From assembly GCA_963970005.1 (NCBI GenBank), contig CAXAMN010028983.1, positions 392,339-456,338 of the forward strand: a stretch of 64,000 nucleotides of DNA. Reading direction: 5' to 3'. The position numbers and the translations under genes are program-made. The stretch's first letter is position 1. Every line of letters begins with the position of its first letter. This DNA comes from Durusdinium trenchii (lineage: Eukaryota > Sar > Dinophyceae > Suessiales > Symbiodiniaceae). The notes beneath the pieces are model-generated. The model saw nothing but the letters and a program-made list of their open reading frames with translations, did no database searches and was not told the DNA's origin. This document shows, in pieces, positions 1 through 12,100 of the stretch.

Positions 1-124
1 TGCAGCTGTCGCAGTTGGGCCACCACCTTCTGCCGCCCTTCCATCGCAGCGCCGCAGCCAGCGACCCCGCGGTCGGAACAGCGCACCGGTCCGTCCGGAG
101 AGGGGGGGACGGCGGTGGTTGATG
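1..124 (-). CDS. Candidate exon running off the left edge
   Basis: It follows an acceptor (CACTCCATAG) and is open through the window edge: Ser-Thr-Thr-Ala-Val ... GCGAAMEGRQKVVAQLRQL. GC-rich like the other exons. It would be the next SEL1L-like exon by position, but it shows no Sel1 motif, so it may belong to a C-terminal extension or to the next gene. Confidence 0.35.
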
Positions 125-3100
125 CTATGGAGTGAAAGTGTGAGACCGAAACAGGGGTCTTAAAGCTGTCCATTCTTTTCTGATTTGGAGACCCTTTGAA
201 GATCTGTGCCATACCCCCATTTCTACTTGAACAACCGCCCGTCTTGTTTCTCCGAAGCTCCAAACATGCTCCACAAGCTCCGTGGAAGACGTCTTGAAAG
301 ACATGGGCGATTTCTCGCGCTTTCTCGGCCCTGGAATTCGCTATTGGGGAGAGTTGTCAGACCCAAAACGCGTCCGCCAAAGGCTTGGAATCGGAGACTT
401 TGCCTCCCTCGCCTCTGGCGAGCTGTGAGCCGAAACAAATCGCCGGTCGAAGCAAGCGACCGTGGGGTGCCATGAGACCGTCGGTCTGGGTGCCCGTCAC
501 ACCTCGGTGACAGAACTGAGTCGGAGGCAGACTTCCGGGCCTGCTTAATTGGTGTGAGGCCAACATCCATGTGCAAAGCCAACCGAAGGAAAAGTAGAGG
601 GCTCCTCCACCAATCTATATAAAGGCAAAATGTTCCGCGCGCATGGATCACCAGTTCCACGGCTACCCCATGAACCGTTCGCCTTCCATCACCCTCTCCA
701 AGAAGCTTCGCTTGGTTTTCGATGTTCGTTTCGCTTGGAGATCCGGAGATCCTCCCCGGCCGTACCATGTCAGCGGTGTTCCATCGTCGCCACTCCGCAC
801 TCCAACACCGAAGCGAAGAAGCGAAATCGGAGCGTTCGGTGTGAGACGCTCCAAAAGGAATGAAAGAGATTGCAACCAAAAAGCAGGACATACAGTAGTT
901 ATATCCAGTTGGGCACACCATCCCGCCCAAACTGAACAAAACCTCTTGGAGACCAGCAGCTCACCTTCATCCCGGTCCGTTGTTTCCATGTCTCTTCCGA
1001 CCATGTCTGGTGACGGACGACGCGTTCGTCCTCCGCAGCCCGAAGAGCATCACCAGCGCTGCCAGGTGCGCCTCGCTCCGCTCCGTCGCGAGCTCCGCGC
1101 TCTCCGGACGGTTTGGTGGACGGTTCGGTTTGGCGAGGCACCAGCAGGACGTGTATCCGGACGTCGCCCAGAAAGGTCTCAACGTAGATCTGGCAGCGTT
1201 CAAACAAAAATGTTCAGCTCTTGGGCAAAATGACTTGATCATCTCATGTTACGTCCTGGTCAGTCTCCTTCAGTCCGGGTCAGTTCGGGCTCAGTTTCCT
1301 TTCATCCGATCCTCCGGTTTGTCCCATTGTCGTGCCTCGGTCGGAATCTCTGCCTGAGAAGGGTCTGCAGAGAATCGGCTGCCAGGCATCTTGGCCCGGC
1401 ATCAGGCGAAACACAGAGGAGCACGCACCAGTTGAGACAAACCCATAAGGACAAAGAGGGATCATAGGTTCCAATATATCCAATATTCAATATGCGTTTG
1501 GAAAGCAAACATCCATTGGTTTTGAGTGGTCAAACTGATTGAACAACCTACGACGTTATACCCTCTTGTATATAAAGCTTATAGTTCAAGAGCCGATCTG
1601 CTCAGCTTGCCATCGTTGCTCAAGCATGGAAGCTGCCAGAGTTGGGAGGAGACACCTTTCAAAAATGCATTTCATGCAACCTGGATGTTTGTCTGTAGCA
1701 TCTCCTCAACCAGAATTGCTTGAAAGTAAGACGCCTTCAAAATCTAGTTCACATACTCTGAAAATACTTTCTGCTACCTCGCAGAGCTTACCTAAAACAA
1801 CCACCCTTTGAAGCAACTGGACAAATCTTGCTGTTCACCAAAACGCTGAGAATGAGGTTCCCTGACTGTCCCCGCCAGTCAGTCGCACCCTTTCAATGTT
1901 AAGCTCCTAAGTACAACCCCCAGCCTCCGACACTCGTGATGATTCGATTTTCTGGTCAGGCCCAGGCGAACGGAGTTCGATCCTCACTCAGCTCCCCACG
2001 AGGTAGCTCTGAAAGCTAAGCACAGTAGACATGATGGTGATGGGTGTTTGCACACCTCCTGGCGAACGACGCTGGGTACCGAAGTAGGATCACATGCAGT
2101 TTGTATCAGTGTGTGCTTAGTATAAAACTTCATTCCGGTTCTCTGAAAGTTTGTTTTGCCCTAGTTTGAGCCTGTCCAAAGTTGAAGAAGGGTCAGGTTT
2201 CAGTTGAATGAAAATGAAACCGCCTGTGATGTTTGTTTCGCTGACGTCAGACGTCACTTGATGTGCTTTTGATGAGTCCACGAGTCCACACCCTCCACCA
2301 GTCCACGTGTCCAAAACCATATATACATTCCCCGGCCTAGGCCATCCCCCATCCCCAGCCCCCCAGCATCCCCAGCCCCGCCTGGATCCGCTTCTGCTCC
2401 TTGGCCGTAAAAACGACCGGCCATGGGAAGGTCTTGCCTTGCGCGCGCCGAGGACGGCGCTGACGGCACCGGAGGGAGGGGGTGGCTGTCTTCCCCGGCC
2501 CTCAAGGGCGAACTGAGGGTGTGGCTCAACTCCAATGCCGAACTGGTACATGAAGCCTGAAGGGCGAGGTCGAAGGCATGTCTTTAGCGTTTTTAGCATG
2601 GCGGGACTTGAAAGGGCCTGGCAGAAGCGGAATTGAAACGTGTCCCAAGTTTCAACATGCAAGGTCCCAGGAGGTCAAGAGATTTGTGAAAAAGGGGTCG
2701 AGGTGGCACCACTCATGACCTTTCGATACCGTCACGACATGACTTGTCGCCATGACTGATGAAGATCAACGGACTCGATCCTGAGATGGGTGTGTAGCTC
2801 GGGAGACCCCCTGGAAGAAGGAAAATAGACCAGTCTAACTCGTTGGGCCAGGGGGGGTTCCCTATTCAAACACTATACCCCCACGTGTAACCCCTGCAGT
2901 TTCTTGATCCCTTTCACACCTTTCGCCATCCATCCCCTTGTCGCCAAAAAACGTCACCCTCCACCGCGAATCGCCCGGGCGATTCGACGCCGTCTGGAGG
3001 CTCCCAGCCCAAATTGAAGCTGGCCCTGGCCACGAAGGACCTCGAGAGAAGACTGGGAGCGGAAGCTGGAGTGAGGGTTGCGCAAGCTCCCAATGGTTCA

Positions 3101-6100
3101 AAGGTTTGCAACGGAAAACAGGAAAAGAGCGAACGCCGGCAAAAGCCTGATCGAAGTGGCGAAGATCATCATCTCAGATTGGAATGTTGAGATGTTGGTC
3201 GCGTTTGTTGAATTCTCCAACAACCAGAACGTCATGTGGCTCATGACTCATGTAATCCAAGATATCTTCCATCAACTAAAATGACTCTAGATCCAGAGTC
3301 ACCAAAACAACTGGACGCCCCAAAACAACCCTGGGAATTCATCGAAGAGCAGTCGTGTATAGTGTTCTTTGGAAAGGCAATAATTCTAATGCTTGCCAAA
3401 TGAGTCCGAGTGTTTGCATGGATTTGATTTGAGTTGTCAATGTCCCTCACGGACAGTCCCACCATCCAGGCAAAAGTGCTATCTCTGTAAGTTGATCCTA
3501 CGTTTTCTGGCATCCTGGACTACCTTCTGCACATTGGTTCGATTGGTCCTATGTTTCGTGGATGAGGGTTAAAAGGGCCTGTCAACTATCATATTCTACT
3601 GTACTTGTGGGATCTTGTGGGAATTGAAGAAACGCATTGCTCCAATCCAGACCGGTCCAATCCATACCCAAATGATCTTCGGTTTCTGCTACCACAAGTC
3701 TTCGGCACTTTGGTTGGACGGAGATATATAGACTTAGATCAAAACTTGGAGCCCTGCTCCACGGAGCCAACGACCGACCTTCCAGAGCCGAGTCGGTCAA
3801 ACCGTAGGTCCGGTCTCCCAACAGCGAAGAGCCAAGTGACTGCATCCACTCCCCCGAGATGCGCATCTGCGCCGTGCGCCTGGCGAGGACCGGGGGAGGG
3901 AAAGGTTGAGCGCGAGCTCTGCAGAGGGGTCTCTCTCGCCATTCAGCCACTTGGAAACCACCACGAAGCATACAAAACTCAAGCTTTTTGGGGGAGGCAC
4001 CCCAAATCTCCCAACAACGCATGGGCTGGAAAAGAGACCCGAACCGTCGCAAAAGCCATGAAAACTGGCCCAGGACTCCTATTGTGCAACATGAAGTGAC
4101 AAGTACTGCTACTCTCAAGGAATCACAAATGTCCAGCCTTTTGTCTAAGGACTCTCATGTTATGGTGCTACAACGAACTACATGCATCGCTCATCCATTG
4201 CGGGGAGTCCTCTGTGGCCCTGCCTGTAATGCGCCAGAGATAGCTCCAAGTCCGATTCCTGCGCAGGTGTTTTCTTGGGCACCCAGCAAACACTCGTGCA
4301 GCATCAAATCAAGACATATCGAAACGAAGTGTCTCTACAAAGAAAGGTGGCAAAACCGGAAGCTAAACCGGAAAAGATTGTTCGGGACAGCAGGTGCTGC
4401 AATGATGAGCATCGTGCGGCAATGCTTCCTCCCGGTGTCTCTTTCACGCGCTTCCTGATCCCACGGTCCGTGTCTTCATCCCACGCGGTCCGTTCCGTCC
4501 GTTCCTGTTGCGTGAGCCAGCTGCCATTGACTTCATCCTCCTGTGAGCAGGAGATGAAGGAGAAACATTAAATGAATTGACAAATAGATTATAGATGATG
4601 GATTCAAAAACAAAATGTGTATAGGACGGTCTAGACACGTCAGGTACACTTGTGAGAAGATGTTGGGCTGAAGTTACGTTTGGGGCGGCCCAATTAAGGC
4701 TTCTATTCGCTGATGTGTTGTTTCCTTGATGGGATTGAGATGGTACTGATACTGATTGTCATGTCCAGATGGAATTTGGATCAATTATCAACAATCGGAA
4801 TATCTTGGCATTCATGTCCATGTGCATGTGATCTGCTGTTTTGCGAATCAATCAAATCCTAAATCACCACCCATCCAAGAACTATTGCAGACCTAATCCG
4901 CCGCATATCATACTTGTGCAGCTGGCATCTGGCCCTATGATTTGGAGTCATACCGCCCATACCAATGAGTCGATTGCTCTCTCAGTCAGAAGTGATGAGC
5001 TTGGGGTCGACCTCCGTTCCGCTGCTACGTTAGTAGGCCAAAATGCTTCAGAGTATCATCACGGGGGATCTACAAGGCCAATCCTCACCTGTTTTTTTGA
5101 TCCACTAAACAAATTTTATCAGAAGACCTGATGCAGGACAAGTTTGAAGAACATGGACAGCTTAATTCAAGCTCCCTCCTCCCTCCTCATCTGTCCCTTT
5201 AGTCTGTCAAAGTCAACCTCCGCTCTCGTCCTCGTGAAAACGAAGCCCCCAACCTGGGGGGGGAGAACGAGGTGAAACGACTTGGAGTCATTCCAGCTGG
5301 TTCAGCTCCACAGGGCTCCACAGAAGGTCCATGACCCCTAGGACCCCTCCACGACCCCTCCATGACCCGTAAGGCAGGCACCCGGGTGAGTGACAGGTAA
5401 GGACCTCAGACTTACCGACCTCACCTGGGAGGTGTTCAAATCCTCACAAGTGAGGATTGTGTGACGCCCTTCTACAAGGACCATCAACAAAAAAGAGATG
5501 GTGCCTCGGCGATCTTCAATCACTCAATATAGCTTCAGATGGGCCTCTGGTTTGACTCACAGCTATACATCAGCAATCAAGACCTACGGGCCATTTGTTT
5601 AAGAATGTACTTGACTGGCAGTTCCAAATGGGTGGAGATCACCCAGTGAGTGTATGATAGGTTGCCTCTATCATATTACCCCACCCACCCCGAAAACTGG
5701 AATGAACAGGTGACCAGGTGCGACCCACCAAATGTAAAGCTGGAAACCAACAAAGCCCTGTAAAACTCTTCCTCCTGGAATATCTAATAATATTAATTAG
5801 TCAATGTAGTCAGTACCAAATCTATGTCTGAAAGCCGCCCAGCTGCATGAAACCACACCGGTCCTAGCCATCAACGCCACACCCTGTCCCCCTCGGTCCC
5901 TTGGTCTCGGGTGGGGAGCCATAGTAGGCGAAGTCCCCGAGGCGCAGCTCCTCCATCGCTGGAGGACAGACCCAGACCGAAGGGTCGCTCCAGCTCACCA
6001 CGGTTGCAGTCTTTGGGGCAATCATTAGACGAGGTTGCTAGATTCTGGGGCTTCGTGTTGTGTTGTCGATCAGAAGACCTTGGAACGGTTCGCTCATGGG

Positions 6101-9100
6101 AGGGTCTCGTAGAGTTCGCAGTCAACTTCAACAAGAAAAACATATATCAGGCTCTCACTATACAATTGACTATGTTGCAATAACCGCATTTCAAAATCTC
6201 CCCCGATCGCTCTTCCCTTATTCTTCCCCCCACCCACTTCCAAACTCAAACTCCCTTACACTCCAGGTACCTGTTCGCCTTCACCTCCACCTCTCCAACC
6301 CCTCCCCCCCCCCCGTTGCATGGGACTCGTCTCCACCCGCCCCAGCTCCGAAAAGGCGTTGCCCTGCTCGGCCGAGAGCTCGTAGTGCCGCTGCGCCCAG
6401 GCGCGGCCCAGCAGCCGCGGGTCCTGGAGCGGCTTTTATCGGAGCAGGAGCTCCGGTGACACGATTTCGTGGAAGTGCAGGGGAAAGTCCGAGGAAAGAT
6501 GAGAAAATGAGGTTCCTCCGACTGTGAAATGGATCTCCTGTAGGAAAACAATGTTCCTACTTCTAGCTGGGCAGATGGGAAAAGATTCGAGTGAACGGAA
6601 GTTCACTTGTTTTGGGGGGGCGACGCTTGGGACCGGCGAGGGCGGCCTTCTTTTGGTGCGCAAAGGTCCACCAGACCAAGGGAGGGGCCCCACCTCGATG
6701 GCTTTCAGCGGCATGGGCTGGCCTTGGTGGTTGGCATCCACTGATCGAGGAATGTGATGGAATCTGGGAGCTCTTTGTGGTCGATCACGGAAAGCATCCA
6801 CGTGACCATGTGACAGGTACGAGTAGGTCCAAGGAGCCAGCTTGAAAACAGATATACAAATACATACTATAGTAGATTGGAAACAACACCACAGAGGCAG
6901 GTCCGAGGAGCAGGGGGCTTTGGAATCACTGCGTTCAGGCATGGTTTTCAGCACCATCGGTTCTGGGCCGCTTCAGTTTAAAAGCATCTTGCATGACGCA
7001 CAACACCAGCTCCACGTCGTCATGCTCCATGGCCAACTGAACAGGCGTCCGGCCATCTTTCGCAGCCACGTGACAGGAGGCTCGAGACGTCAAGAGGAAG
7101 CACATGAGCTCTGTGTGACCATTTAGGGAGGCCAACTGCAAGGGAGTCATGTCACCGTCTGTGGTCGTTCGATTCAGAGAGGCTCGAGCATCTACTAATA
7201 ATCGCACCGACTCCAGGTTGCCATTCCTAGCTGCAAAATGCAGGGAAGTTGAGCCATCGTCCGTTGTTGACAAGTCGCAAGAAGCCCGGGCTTCTACTAA
7301 TAAGCGCACAACCTCTGGGTGGCCCTTCTCAGCTGCCCAGTGCAAAGGTGAAGCTCCGCGGCCTGAAGTGACTTGGTCGCACGAGACCTTGGTTTGTAGC
7401 AGCAGCCGTGTCACTTCGGTATAACCCCCTATCGATGCGCAATGCAACGGAGATATGCCACCGTGCGCGGTATTGCAGCAAGCCTGGGCTTCCAACAAGG
7501 TACGCACGACTTCAAGATGGCCATGCTCTGCTGCAGTATGCAAAGCACTCCATCCATCGTCCAGTGTGTTCGGATCTTGTGGTCGTTGCAGGCATCGCTC
7601 CACTTCTTCCAAACAGCCCTCCTGACATGCCAGGATGAATAGCTCGTCCTGCTCCTCGTCAGGAGGCAAACAGCTCAACACCACGAGTTTCAACTCCAGA
7701 GGTACCGCCAGCAGCTCCTGATCATGCATCTCCACACAGTCCTGCTGGCGTACAAGCCGCAGCCGGAATCGAGAGGTGCTAAGCCGGCACTGGAGTTCCA
7801 GCTTGAGCGCTTTTACCGTACGTCCTCCAGTCTCCTGCAACGCCTGGAACGCCGATGTGTCGAATCTGGCCACTTCTTCTCCAGAGGCCGCCCACCGCAC
7901 CACAAGCGCCATGGAGCATATGGCAGGATCATGTGGACTGGAGATCTATCATCTATGGCAGTATCACGTATCCCATCAGCTGTCTCTACACACGTCTGTT
8001 CTGGTGAAATCAGGTTCACACAATTTCACCTGGATCAGATGTTTAGTGGAGAATGGTGTTCCTTATGCTTCACGACTGGGTTTCACTGGAACACCCCCTG
8101 TTTACATAGATCCTGCCCGAGTACCGGTGGCCGTTGGTTTTAGAGTTCGATTGCAGCTGCTATCTTCTCACAGATTGGGGCGCTAGGGGTCTGAGTTGGG
8201 TGAGGGAAGTCACTCAAGTGTTGCTAGTGTTTTTCTTCCTGTTGCAAAGTTGAACAAATGTTGATTATTGAATCTGTGAACGATGAAAATGGGCACAAGA
8301 GGAAGTCCGTCAAACATCAAAATATGTCGGTGAAAAAAGGCAAGAGTCTTAAGAGGTGTCTTTTCAATTAATGGCATTCCTATTCAACCGAGATGATAGG
8401 CTATTGAGATGAGAAGTCCTCCAAAAATGAAGATAATTCATCATGAGTTCATATAAAAATGAAGAAGGACCCTGGAATAATAGACAAGCGAAAGCTTTAC
8501 TCAGAACACACGTAGCCTCTTCCAGAATCTTCTAACTTGCGCAGCTTACCATCTTACCAAAGACACGGCGCTGTGGATTGAAGGGTGCCACTGTGGTCTT
8601 CAGCTACTTTCCAGAACCACTTATGGTAGCTAGGATTCTTCTTGTCGGCTTCTTCACGGAAACCTTCAGGACCACCCAGTCTATTTCTGGAGTACCGGCT
8701 AGGTCCTCTGCCACAGACCACACAAGACAGACCTGTCCAAGTGCCCACACTCGAGTTCAGCAGCAGAGATGCAGCACCTCACCAATGAACGATATTTCGG
8801 TCCCGACGTTCCGCGTTTGGAACGAGCCTCCCATCACTGGGACTCTTCAACTTCTGGACACCCCTCGGCGATCTTCACACTTTCAGATCAAAGCACTATT
8901 CCAGCTGTGGTCACTGACAGTACATGAGAATGATGGAGGCATAAACATCGGTTGGGATCACCTTAAATCACTATGTCCATCTTAGGGGTGTAAATCGCTT
9001 CGTGACCAACCCTGCCAAAATGTGCCAATATGTCTTGTCTGATCAAAGAAGTTTGAGCTCGACTTGTCTTCCTTTGGTGGGATCGAAGTTGTTTCCACAA

Positions 9101-12100
9101 ATTGTTGGCAAGTTTTTTTCAACTTGTATCCTCACAAGTTGCTTGAACACCAAAGGCCTCTTTTTCACGCCTTCAAAAGTACATTGCCAAGAATAGGTGA
9201 TCTGGAGATCGTCTCAACAAAATGCATACCCAGTTGGCTAGATTAGTTAGAATATGAAACAAACCTGACAGTTCAGGAGCCACCTTCACAAAACCTTAGG
9301 TCTATAATATATGAACCTTGATCCTTCTCAACCAACACACATCGCAAGGTACCTACTTAAGGAGCCAGACGTCTTCCCTCCTTGTACTGCGTGTTGGTGA
9401 TGTAGCTTACAAATTTGACAAGCCCAAACAGGATGAACTAACCACAGAGAAGAGAAGAAACATCGATCAGCAGGTTTACTAGCAAGTCCAGTTCTACCTA
9501 CTTCTCAATTCAATTGGCATCTACTGCACTTGAATGTCACCAAGCTAACCAACAAAGCAAAGCTAAACAATCGAAAAGGTTCACCCCAAAACGGAACGAT
9601 GCCGCCCCACCGTGAGCCGCGCCCTCTACCCGAGTTGGGCGTCCAAACCGGAGTCCAAGAGCTGCGCCACGTTCATCTGCGCCACCTGCGTCCGCGAGCG
9701 CCGCAAGTTCGGGCCATCAAGTCGCCACCTGAGGCGATGCCTTTGATGTAGGTCTTCTCCGCCCCCAGCAGACGGAGTAGATTGGTCCAAAGTGCCGGTG
9801 GATGGTTCAAAGTGCCGATGTGGGGGCACTTAGGACTGGGGGAATTTAGGGCTTCTCCCTGCTCTGGAGTTACTGTATCTCTACCAACAGATGACCATCA
9901 TTCAGGACCTACTGTATCTCTACCAACAGATGACCATCATTCAAAACTGCTCACTCTACGGGGAAGGCATCCACATATCGATAAGGATCAAGAGGAGCTT
10001 TTTCGCCATGGACACTACTGAAGGAGATGCTAGCTGCTAGGTCTTTATCGCTCTGTGGATGACCATTGGATTTGGATTCTCTGTTGCAATGGGGCAGTAA
10101 GAATCACGTCTCGTCAGTGACAACAAGGTTCCACATTGCGTCAAAACCAATCTATGTACAAAAAATGTTCCCACTCATAGGCAGAATGCACAGCCAAACT
10201 TGTCGTCGATGGTTGGCCTAGCACTTTTCAGGTTCCCAGTTGTGTCTCGCTCATACCTAATTAGGGGTCTTGAACACCGGCTCCCACTCAACCTTTGTTT
10301 CATCACGGTACCTGTGGTACATTGATTTTTTGCAGTTCCTGTTGGTCTACTTTGGACTCAAAAAAAACGAACTCCCTGACGAATCGACCACTGTCATCGA
10401 CCAGTGCGCTAAAAGGACTCCGCGGACGTCGGCTCTTCGGTTCGCCGGCTCCCCCCGCCTCATGGCCGGCCTCCGCCAAGCTTAAGAACCTCCAGGCAGC
10501 AGCATCCGGGCCTGGGAAAAGATAGGAAGATCAGGAAAAAACACGATCCAGTTGATCAGAGGTCCCTCTGAAGAACTAGATGTCTGATGATGTTTGCCTA
10601 TCCAAGACTGATAAGATCTCGGATGGTTGGCTTCAAAATCGAGTGTGCGGACGAGGGTTCGTCTCTCCAACACCCAACCACCAGTGAACTCCCAAAAAGT
10701 TCCCCAAAAGGTACAAAGGGAGGGCACACCCTCGGTTTTCCCGCCGTGACGCAAGTCCCATCTTTTTGACGCACTGGCCAAAACTTGAGAGCTTGAAGTA
10801 CTCCCGGTTCATCCAAAATTTAGGTTCAAGATCATCCATCCAATATCATCCAATGCATACATCACCTCCTTGAGATGATGTTCGGAAAACCATGTCTTTT
10901 TTCAAAACGTGGCTGTTGGATGGAATCCCACTGACCTGTCGATATGTCCCTCTCTCTCTCCCTCTTTGCCTTTTCTCCAAGTGGCGGTTCTGCTTGTGGA
11001 GCTCTTGTGCTTCTCGCAACCTCGGAATCACCAGAGCTCAGGGCAAGGCCGGTCCCACCCGTGCGGGAAATGCCGATCGCTTTGTCCACTGGCTACAGGG
11101 GGGGTGTTGGTTCTGAAAAGAGGTCTGTATAATGGTATGGTCAGGGGAATATATAAATGCTGCATAATGCTTCGGTTTACATCAGTCTACCTGTGGATCA
11201 TCCGTTTCCCAATGAAGCTTGACGGCGGCAACGGACGGAGGGCAGTTCCCCTAACTCCAAAAGTTTGAATGACTCTGATCATGCCTTTGTGCTGAAGGAC
11301 ATATAATTCTGCAGCATCTTGGATTCTTGGATAAGGAAATCCACAGGAAAATCCCTGTTTTGTTCTGGTTTGTGTTGGTACCAGGTGCTCGTCCATCCCA
11401 CGCGCCATCGACGATCGAGCACTTCTTTTGTGCCCTTACTTCAGTTTCTTGGCAGTCGACTCTGCCCGTGCGGCCTTTCGCTTGGCCAGCGCCGCGAGGT
11501 GTCGCGGGTCGCTGTAGAGGAAGGGAAAAGCACCCAGGTTCACCAGCAGAACAGCTGGGCGATCGGCACCCACCAGAGGATAGAGGTCAAAGGACTCGCT
11601 CCTGGAGACAAGAAGACAACGTGAAGCCATCTGCAAACACCATCTGAGATGTCACCGAGTTGAGACCTGTTCGGTCCCCAACCCGTTTGGGCGAAACCTC
11701 TTGGAGGATCCTTGATGGACCCATCGTTTGGAAGATTTCGATCTTACGAGGCTCCATCCACACCAACTTAAACTAGTTGTGTTTATCTTTGGCGCATTCT
11801 TTTGAGTGGCCCTTTTTGTCTGTTACACCAGCTCCAAAGCTCCTGTCATCTGCCAAAGGCACCGTTCTCGCTTGGCGCCGTCCCTCCAAGGTCACAAAGA
11901 GCTGATACTCTTCATCCTCAGAAGACCATTCCACACCTCAGACGAAGCTCGGACCGCCTCGTCGGGTGTGTCGCTGCGCTTCATGGCTGCCGGTCTCGGT
12001 CCGGGCTCGGCTCGGGCTCGGCTTCATTCGAGGGTCCGCTGGGGCGATTGTCTCTAGACAAGTGTCCATGTAAGAAAAAGGTCCATCCACGTTGAGGACA

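Noticed and set aside
1960..2100. Weak resemblance to a 5S rRNA or tRNA B-box (gttcgatcc; gctaagcac; gatgggtg)
   Set aside because: No closed helix pairs or A-box at proper distance; similarity is limited to short words.
3582..4118. Minus ORF of 178 codons and an overlapping plus ORF of 164 codons
   Set aside because: Two long overlapping ORFs on opposite strands with no family features; mutual shadows.
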